Source: Candidatus Izemoplasma sp. (lineage in GTDB: Bacteria; Bacillota_I; Bacilli_A; Izemoplasmatales; Izemoplasmataceae). From it: a DNA stretch of 10,608 bases. Positions within the stretch are counted from its first letter, which is position 1. Each line of letters opens with the position of its first letter. Location of the stretch: assembly GCA_007132145.1 (NCBI GenBank), contig SLPE01000015.1, positions 1 through 10,608 of the forward strand, given 5' to 3'. A program made the position numbers and the translations under genes. This document shows, one piece after another, positions 6,990-10,608 of the stretch. The notes beneath the pieces are model-generated. The model saw only the letters and a program-made list of their open reading frames with translations, was not told the DNA's origin and did not search any database.

Positions 6990-7018
6990 ATTATAGCACC
7001 CGATGAAAATGTTTTCAA
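6990..7018 (-). promoter_or_regulatory. Sigma-A promoter for ccpA (and probably tyrS)
   Basis: TTGAAA (7013-7018), a 17-bp spacer and a perfect TATAAT (6990-6995) on the minus strand, with transcription expected to start near 6983, about 17 bases before the ATG. Confidence 0.8.
7004..7017. promoter_or_regulatory. cre-like operator over the ccpA -35 box
   Basis: TGAAAATGTTTTCA has perfect 6-bp arms and differs from the cre consensus (TGWAANCGNTNWCA) only at one central base: TG or CA in place of CG. It overlaps five of the six bases of the -35 element, a position where binding would block RNA polymerase. Autoregulation by CcpA is the simplest reading. Confidence 0.65.
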
Positions 7019-7030
7019 ACGAATGTCGGG

Positions 7031-7064
7031 AAAAAATGAAAACGGAGACCCGAAGCGGGTCCCC
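7031..7064 (-). terminator. Rho-independent terminator after the LRR lipoprotein gene
   Basis: On the minus strand a 9-bp stem (arms 7056-7064 and 7044-7052, one G-U pair, CTT loop) is followed by GTTTTCATTTTTT. It lies about 50 bases after the lipoprotein stop and just upstream of the ccpA promoter, so it separates the two units. Confidence 0.8.
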
Positions 7065-7113
7065 GAAGATGCTCGTGATGGTACTCGCAATCGCGTGCGG
7101 ACAGTCTTTGTGC

Positions 7114-8481
7114 CTAATCCGTTTCGGTCAAGGCCTCTTCGACGAGACATCTCGGCATATCGCCTTCACGTACCGTGAAGATTCTCGTATCCGCAAATGT
7201 CTCTGACAGTCCGTATCTCTCTGCGATGTTTCGAAGAAAGGTCTTACTGCCGAGCATCGAATGATGGTGGATTTCTTCCATCGGAGCTTCGATGGCGCCT
7301 TCGAAATCGACGAGCAACGTGTTGCCGTCTTGCAAAGTCGTCAAAATGATGCCGGTTTCCACCGAAATGGGCGCGTCGCCGGCGAGTTCGGCATAGGCGA
7401 ACGTGTCATAACGGGCATCGATTCCGGCATGCCTCAACAAATAGGCGAAGACTTCCCCGTACACTTCAAGGGATGCGGGTACGTCTTCCATGACGGCGAG
7501 AACATCCGTATTTTCAGGATCCGTTCCCACGATATCGATCCTTCCCCGCACATGTTCCAAAATATGCAGGATTGTGGCCGTTTCACGCAAGGAACTCATA
7601 TCTCCGAGGATCTCGAGATGGTGGGTCAGCCCATCGGCGAACGCAGTTTCGAATGCCGTGTCGCACATGTCGAAAAACGTGCCCTCGACCGCGCCATCCT
7701 CGAAGCGGCCCAAACGTCTGGGCATCATGAACGGATTTGTCCATGTCACACGACAGACGCCGTCGTCGAGATCGGCTTCGATGAATGTATCGAGGGACAC
7801 GTCCTCCCAGAGGATTTGCATGACGTCTACATCGATGAACGACGACCCGACCTGTTCCTTCTCCGAGAAGAAAGCGATGGTCGCATCGGTCATCGACTGC
7901 GTCATTCGTGTCGGGGTCCGGCGTATATCCAACGAGCGCAACGCCGGCATCTTGACGAACAGTTCCGCCAAGGTCGTTTCGTCGAGGCGCACACGGGTTC
8001 CCTCAACGGAGAGCACTTCGAGTGCCGGCATGTCATAGAGCACGTGCTTGACTTTCGTGTGTGCCAATCTCAGTTCGAGCAATCCTTCGATGCGTTCGAT
8101 CCCTTTGACGCTCGTGAGTCCTCGAACGGCGGTCGCATCGAACACTTCGAGACCTTGCAAATACTCGATACCTTCGACACTTTCCACCGTTTTGTCCGCC
8201 AAGACGAGGACATCGAGTCGTTTGACGGCACCGTAGGTCAACGGTTGATGTTCGTCGACGCCGAGGTGTCGACGAATCTCCGCATCGAACGCCGGATCCT
8301 TGAACGTGACGAGGTCGTCTTCGTCGAGTGCGGAGACATCATGGAGCGTCCGCATGTCGTCCGAATAGTCGTATGGAACGAGGTCGGCCGGATTGAAGGC
8401 TTCATCGGCGTCGTCTACGCGACAAGCCGCAAGCGAGAGAAAAGCCGTGACGAGCAAGAAGATGGCGGTTGCCTTGTGCAT
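7114..8481 (-). CDS. Leucine-rich-repeat lipoprotein with a degenerate transglutaminase-like C-terminal region
   Basis: A 455-residue predicted surface lipoprotein of unknown function. Residues 1-19 form a signal peptide with a hydrophobic core and the lipobox LAAC, giving a lipid-modified Cys20. An acidic linker follows. Residues 59-75 (FKDPAFDAEIRRHLG) match the N-terminal cap common before internalin-type repeats, and about 86-190 hold roughly four or five leucine-rich repeats of about 22 residues. Residues 335-397 resemble a transglutaminase core: YGEVFAYLLRHAGIDARY fits the YA..F..LL...GI.A.Y helix and LLVDFEG fits the Asp strand. The catalytic Cys position, three before Tyr341, is Leu338, and no His is seen at the expected place (VETGIIL), so it should be inactive. 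ATG 8481 has AAAGGA seven bases upstream. It has its own promoter and terminator. Binding of a protein or glycan partner at the cell surface is a guess. Confidence 0.8.
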   Translation of the reverse strand: MHKATAIFLLVTAFLSLAACRVDDADEAFNPADLVPYDYSDDMRTLHDVSALDEDDLVTFKDPAFDAEIRRHLGVDEHQPLTYGAVKRLDVLVLADKTVESVEGIEYLQGLEVFDATAVRGLTSVKGIERIEGLLELRLAHTKVKHVLYDMPALEVLSVEGTRVRLDETTLAELFVKMPALRSLDIRRTPTRMTQSMTDATIAFFSEKEQVGSSFIDVDVMQILWEDVSLDTFIEADLDDGVCRVTWTNPFMMPRRLGRFEDGAVEGTFFDMCDTAFETAFADGLTHHLEILGDMSSLRETATILHILEHVRGRIDIVGTDPENTDVLAVMEDVPASLEVYGEVFAYLLRHAGIDARYDTFAYAELAGDAPISVETGIILTTLQDGNTLLVDFEGAIEAPMEEIHHHSMLGSKTFLRNIAERYGLSETFADTRIFTVREGDMPRCLVEEALTETD

Positions 8482-8524
8482 GGAAACATCCTTTCATAGT
8501 AAGTTCGGGAGTGGGGCGTCTTCA

Positions 8525-8553
8525 ATTCTATCAAAGTGTGGAGAAGATGGCAA
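8525..8553 (-). promoter_or_regulatory. Sigma-A promoter for the LRR lipoprotein gene
   Basis: TTGCCA (8548-8553), a 17-bp spacer and TAGAAT (8525-8530) on the minus strand, lying just after the rplS terminator. The leader is about 37 bases and ends in the AAAGGA ribosome binding site. Confidence 0.6.
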
Positions 8554-8584
8554 CCCGGTAGGCAACATGGGTTGAGAAGTCATG

Positions 8585-8606
8585 AAAAAAGACCCCGGAG
8601 GGTCTT
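8585..8606 (-). terminator. Rho-independent terminator after rplS
   Basis: On the minus strand a perfect 7-bp stem, AAGACCC / GGGTCTT, with a four-base loop (arms 8600-8606 and 8589-8595) runs straight into a U-run (8590-8585). It starts five bases after the rplS stop. Confidence 0.88.
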
Positions 8607-8610
8607 AGGT

Positions 8611-8958
8611 TCAGCGACGTTCCTTGATGCGGGCGGCTTTGGTCGACAATCCGCGGATGTAGTGGAGTTTCGCTCTACGGACTTTGCCGCGGCGAACGAC
8701 CTTGATGCTGGCGATGACGGGTGAATGTACGGGGAAGGTACGTTCGACGCCGATGCCGTAGGACACCTTGCGGACGGTGAACGTTTCCGAGATGCCGCTA
8801 CCTTGGCGTTTGATGACCAGGCCTTCAAACATTTGAATCCGTTCACGACCGGCTTCCTTGATCTTGACCGACACTTGGACGTTGTCGCCCGGTTGGAAGA
8901 CGGGCAAGTCTTGTTGCAGGTGGTCTTTCGTCACTTCGCTGATAAGATGTTGAGACAC
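8611..8958 (-). CDS. rplS: 50S ribosomal protein L19
   Basis: A 115-residue protein of the large ribosomal subunit, located at the interface with 30S. The whole family pattern is present: [11 protein letters not shown] (about 19-29), [42 protein letters not shown], and the basic C-terminal end [27 protein letters not shown] region. Length equals that of Firmicutes L19 (about 115). The start is GTG at 8958, with AAAGGAG seven bases upstream; no in-frame ATG is available near the N-terminus. It lies downstream of rimM-trmD as in many bacteria, but has its own promoter and a structured leader in the 112-bp gap, and its own terminator. Confidence 0.97.
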   Translation of the reverse strand: MSQHLISEVTKDHLQQDLPVFQPGDNVQVSVKIKEAGRERIQMFEGLVIKRQGSGISETFTVRKVSYGIGVERTFPVHSPVIASIKVVRRGKVRRAKLHYIRGLSTKAARIKERR

Positions 8959-8985
8959 GATATCACTCCTTTTTTCGATAAACCC

Positions 8986-9015
8986 TGTTCATGGAGTCAT
9001 ATCTCCAGCGGAACA
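8986..9015 (-). promoter_or_regulatory. Stem-loop in the rplS leader (candidate L19 autoregulatory leader)
   Basis: In the predicted leader, TGTTC (9015-9011) pairs with GAACA (8990-8986) and TGGAG (9007-9003) pairs with CTCCA (8996-8992), separated by a small CGC/T internal loop and closed by a six-base loop. It starts about 16 bases after the predicted transcription start and ends before the ribosome binding site. An L19 leader RNA is known in Firmicutes; I cannot confirm that this one matches that family. Confidence 0.45.
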
Positions 9016-9037
9016 CGTTCTTTTAACAGCGGCAATG

Positions 9038-9066
9038 ATTATATCACAGTTGCCATGCGCATGCAA
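9038..9066 (-). promoter_or_regulatory. Sigma-A promoter for rplS
   Basis: TTGCAT (9061-9066), a 17-bp spacer and a perfect TATAAT (9038-9043) on the minus strand, with TGA before the -10 as an extended -10 element. It lies directly after the trmD stop. A strong, separate promoter fits the high demand for L19 compared with RimM and TrmD. Confidence 0.8.
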
Positions 9067-9070
9067 CCGT

Positions 9071-9769
9071 TTATCCTTTCTTTTTCCGTTTCTCGACATG
9101 TCGGTCGAACAAATCCTTGCGACGCGCCTTCGTCCGCTTGAGCATTTCGAGTTCCCGCCAGGCGCGAATCGCTTCATGATGACCGGAAAGCAACACTTCG
9201 GGAACGCTTTTGCCTTCGAAGACGCGCGGACGGGTGTATTGAGGGTACTCGAGCAATCCCGCACTGAACGTGTCTTCGTCCGAAGAAGCGGCGTTGTGCA
9301 AAACCCCCGGAAGCAGACGGACCGTGCTGTCGATCAACGCCAAAGCTGCGATTTCTCCCCCGGTCAGTACGTAATCGCCGATGGAGACCTCTTCGTCGAA
9401 ATAATCCGAGACGCGTTCGTCGATGCCTTCGTAATGACCGCAAAGCAAAACGAGATGCTTTTCGCCGGACAACGTCCGCGCCGTCGACTGCGTGTAGGGG
9501 CTCCCTTGCGGGGTCAAAATGATCTTGCGTGCGGTTTCATACCCTTCGATAGCGCGCAATGCGCGGACGATCGGTTCCACTCTGAGCACCATGCCCGGAC
9601 CGCCGCCGAAGGGCATGTCGTCGACCTTCTTGTGTTTGTCGGGACTGTATTCGCGGAAATCGACGACACGGACTTCTACTTGACCTTCTTCAATCGCCCG
9701 TCCGACGATCGACTGCCCGAGTACCGGTTCGACCATCTCGGGAAACAGCGTGAGGACATCGATCCTCAC
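9071..9769 (-). CDS. trmD: tRNA (guanine-N1-)-methyltransferase TrmD
   Basis: A 232-residue SPOUT-class enzyme that makes m1G37 next to the anticodon, preventing +1 frameshifting; normally essential. Visible family segments: MRIDVLTLFPEM (1-12), DDMPFGGGPGMV (50-61), and the trefoil-knot SAM site LLCGHYEGIDERV (108-120) with SIGDYVLTGGE (129-139). Arg151 before LLPGVL and Asp166 in EDTFSAGLL sit where E. coli TrmD has its Arg154 and catalytic Asp169, and are followed by PQYTRP. Length is slightly below the usual 240-250; the shortening is at the C-terminus, which ends in a lysine-rich tail. The start is GTG at 9769, overlapping the rimM stop as GTGA, with GAGGG upstream. Translation is therefore coupled to rimM. 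Confidence 0.97.
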   Translation of the reverse strand: MRIDVLTLFPEMVEPVLGQSIVGRAIEEGQVEVRVVDFREYSPDKHKKVDDMPFGGGPGMVLRVEPIVRALRAIEGYETARKIILTPQGSPYTQSTARTLSGEKHLVLLCGHYEGIDERVSDYFDEEVSIGDYVLTGGEIAALALIDSTVRLLPGVLHNAASSDEDTFSAGLLEYPQYTRPRVFEGKSVPEVLLSGHHEAIRAWRELEMLKRTKARRKDLFDRHVEKRKKKG

Positions 9770-10263
9770 AGCAATCCCTCGCGATCGTCGATGACGATGC
9801 CGCGTTCGCTGACATCCCCGACGAACTCCTTGCGAAACGGAACGAAAGCGTCCTTCATGCCTTCGCGTTCGATGACGAGGACTTCCCCTTGCGGGTAGTG
9901 CCGCACGGATTTGACGGTCCCGACGACTTGATGATTCGACAAGACCGGAAGACCGATGAGGTCGGAAGCGTAGAACTCGTCTTTTCCCAACGGCTCACGG
10001 TCTTTTTCGGCGACGTAGAGGTCGCAGTTGCGGAAACGTTGTACCTCTTCGATGGTGTCGAACTCATCGAACACGAGGATGTCGCGGTTCTTCTTGACCG
10101 CGTGAGTCGCGATGGTGACGGGGATGTAGTCGCCGTCATGAAGGATATAGAGTCTGTTCCCCTCTGCGTATCGTTCTTCCTTGAAATCGGAATCCGTCTT
10201 CACGCTCACGGCGCCTTCGACGCCGTGCGGTTTCGTGATGGTCGCGATGGCGACGTAATCCAT
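9766..10263 (-). CDS. rimM: Ribosome maturation factor RimM
   Basis: A 165-residue factor that assists assembly of the 30S head domain, binding S19. It has the N-terminal RimM barrel (MDYVAIATITKPHGVEGAVSV, 1-21, through about 85) and a C-terminal PRC barrel from about residue 92, with the marker EFYASDLIG (about 96-104), VPFRKEFV and a final EGLL. Length fits the family (about 165-175). ATG 10263 has AAGGGGG eight bases upstream; a GTG nine bases earlier falls inside that site. It overlaps trmD by four bases. The usual upstream partners rpsP and khpA are not directly adjacent; an ABC permease gene ends 49 bases upstream on the same strand. I could not identify a convincing promoter in that gap. 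Confidence 0.95.
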   Translation of the reverse strand: MDYVAIATITKPHGVEGAVSVKTDSDFKEERYAEGNRLYILHDGDYIPVTIATHAVKKNRDILVFDEFDTIEEVQRFRNCDLYVAEKDREPLGKDEFYASDLIGLPVLSNHQVVGTVKSVRHYPQGEVLVIEREGMKDAFVPFRKEFVGDVSERGIVIDDREGLL

Positions 10264-10312
10264 GGAAGACACCCCCTTTGGATATGATAAAGTGACCGTT
10301 GTGTCCTTAGGA

Positions 10313-10608
10313 TCATTTCTGGAACATGATTTTCTCGGAGTTGAACATGAGACTCAAGACATAGATGAACATTCCCGTGTAGAGCAGCGAAGATAGGAAA
10401 ACGACGACGACATTGGCGATGGCGTATTCGAACATGAAGACGCCGGAAAGCAAATTGACCGGTCCGTAAATCGGGATGAAATGGACCCAGACGGAATGAA
10501 TGGGGTCCATGCCGAAGGAATTGACGAGACCGACGATCATCGTCACGAAATAAAAGGGCATGATCAACATCGAGGCTTCCTTGACGGTCTTCGCGTAAGC
10601 GCTGATGA
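10313..10608 (-). CDS. C-terminal part of an ABC-2 type transporter permease (NatB-like), partial
   Basis: The reading frame is open to the window edge, so these are the last 97 residues of a longer protein; the internal ATG at 10570 is not a credible start. Three hydrophobic spans are visible: about residues 13-31 (MLIMPFYFVTMIVGLV), 38-58 (through FIPIYGPVNLLSG), and 62-89 (VVVVFLSSLLYTGMFIYVL). The order ISAYAKTVKEA, then a membrane span, then a 'IPIYGPVNLL' segment and a final long helix is the layout of the C-terminal end of NatB/ABC-2 permeases, which work with a separate ATPase to export ions, drugs or lipids. The partner ATPase would be expected further upstream, outside the window. 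The substrate cannot be told. Confidence 0.7.
   Translation of the reverse strand, partial: ISAYAKTVKEASMLIMPFYFVTMIVGLVNSFGMDPIHSVWVHFIPIYGPVNLLSGVFMFEYAIANVVVVFLSSLLYTGMFIYVLSLMFNSEKIMFQK

Noticed and set aside
8478..8493. A cre-like repeat (TGGAAACATCCTTTCA) at the lipoprotein start codon.
   Set aside because: The spacing of the arms differs from cre by two bases and the element overlaps the ribosome binding site and ATG, so the similarity is likely accidental.
7261..8499. A 412-codon plus-strand open frame opposite the lipoprotein gene.
   Set aside because: The minus-strand gene has a signal peptide, lipobox, ribosome binding site, promoter and terminator; the plus-strand frame has none of these.
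8551..8574. Inverted repeat CAACCC / GGGTTG upstream of the lipoprotein promoter, with a GGCAAC direct repeat.
   Set aside because: The arms are 6 bp with a 12-base loop and the position partly overlaps and precedes the -35 box. This is within what chance gives, and no regulator family is suggested.
10284..10312. Possible rimM promoter with -10 TATCAT (10284-10289).
   Set aside because: No acceptable -35 box is found 16-18 bp upstream (TCCTAA at 17 bp) and there is no extended -10 element.

Overview
The window is ordinary chromosomal DNA from a low-complexity Bacillota-type genome. It carries Firmicutes-style neighbourhoods (trmB/pepV, ccpA/tyrS, rimM-trmD-rplS), GGAGG-type ribosome binding sites, sigma-A promoters with mostly 17-bp spacers, and U-tailed hairpin terminators. 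TGA is a true stop for most genes here, so the reading is the standard code and not the Mycoplasma code. Base composition looks above 50% GC, which is high for the group. A deep-branching Bacillota or Mollicutes-adjacent lineage is possible, but the window cannot settle that. I see no mobile element, CRISPR array, phage gene, tRNA or rRNA, and no gene-free stretch over 300 bases.

Layout. Bases 1-2156 (minus strand) hold pepV (dipeptidase), then trmB (tRNA m7G46 methyltransferase), then the first codons of a third gene that overlaps trmB by four bases. Bases 2244-4693 (plus strand) hold a self-contained metal-resistance operon: a P1B-type Zn/Cd/Pb exporter and a SmtB/CzrA-like repressor, with a 20-bp ArsR-type operator between the -35 and -10 boxes and a perfect bidirectional terminator at the end. 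Bases 4704-7018 (minus) hold ccpA followed 22 bases later by tyrS. The ccpA promoter carries a near-consensus cre site, and no T-box fits before tyrS. Bases 7031-8553 (minus) hold a single-gene unit for a leucine-rich-repeat lipoprotein with a transglutaminase-like C-terminal part that seems to lack its catalytic residues. Bases 8585-10263 (minus) hold rimM-trmD as an overlapping pair, then rplS with its own promoter and a structured leader. Bases 10313-10608 are the C-terminal end of an ABC-2 type permease running off the window.

How the parts work together. TrmB, TrmD, RimM, L19 and TyrRS all serve translation: tRNA modification, 30S maturation, the 50S subunit and tRNA charging. CcpA would link the tyrS operon to carbon status. 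The exporter and its repressor form a closed zinc-homeostasis loop whose sensor, operator and pump are all readable in the sequence. I found no clearly new multi-gene system. The points most worth a second look are the ccpA-tyrS unit with its cre-like site, the LRR/pseudo-transglutaminase lipoprotein, the Zn operon's operator, and the leader hairpins of trmB and rplS.
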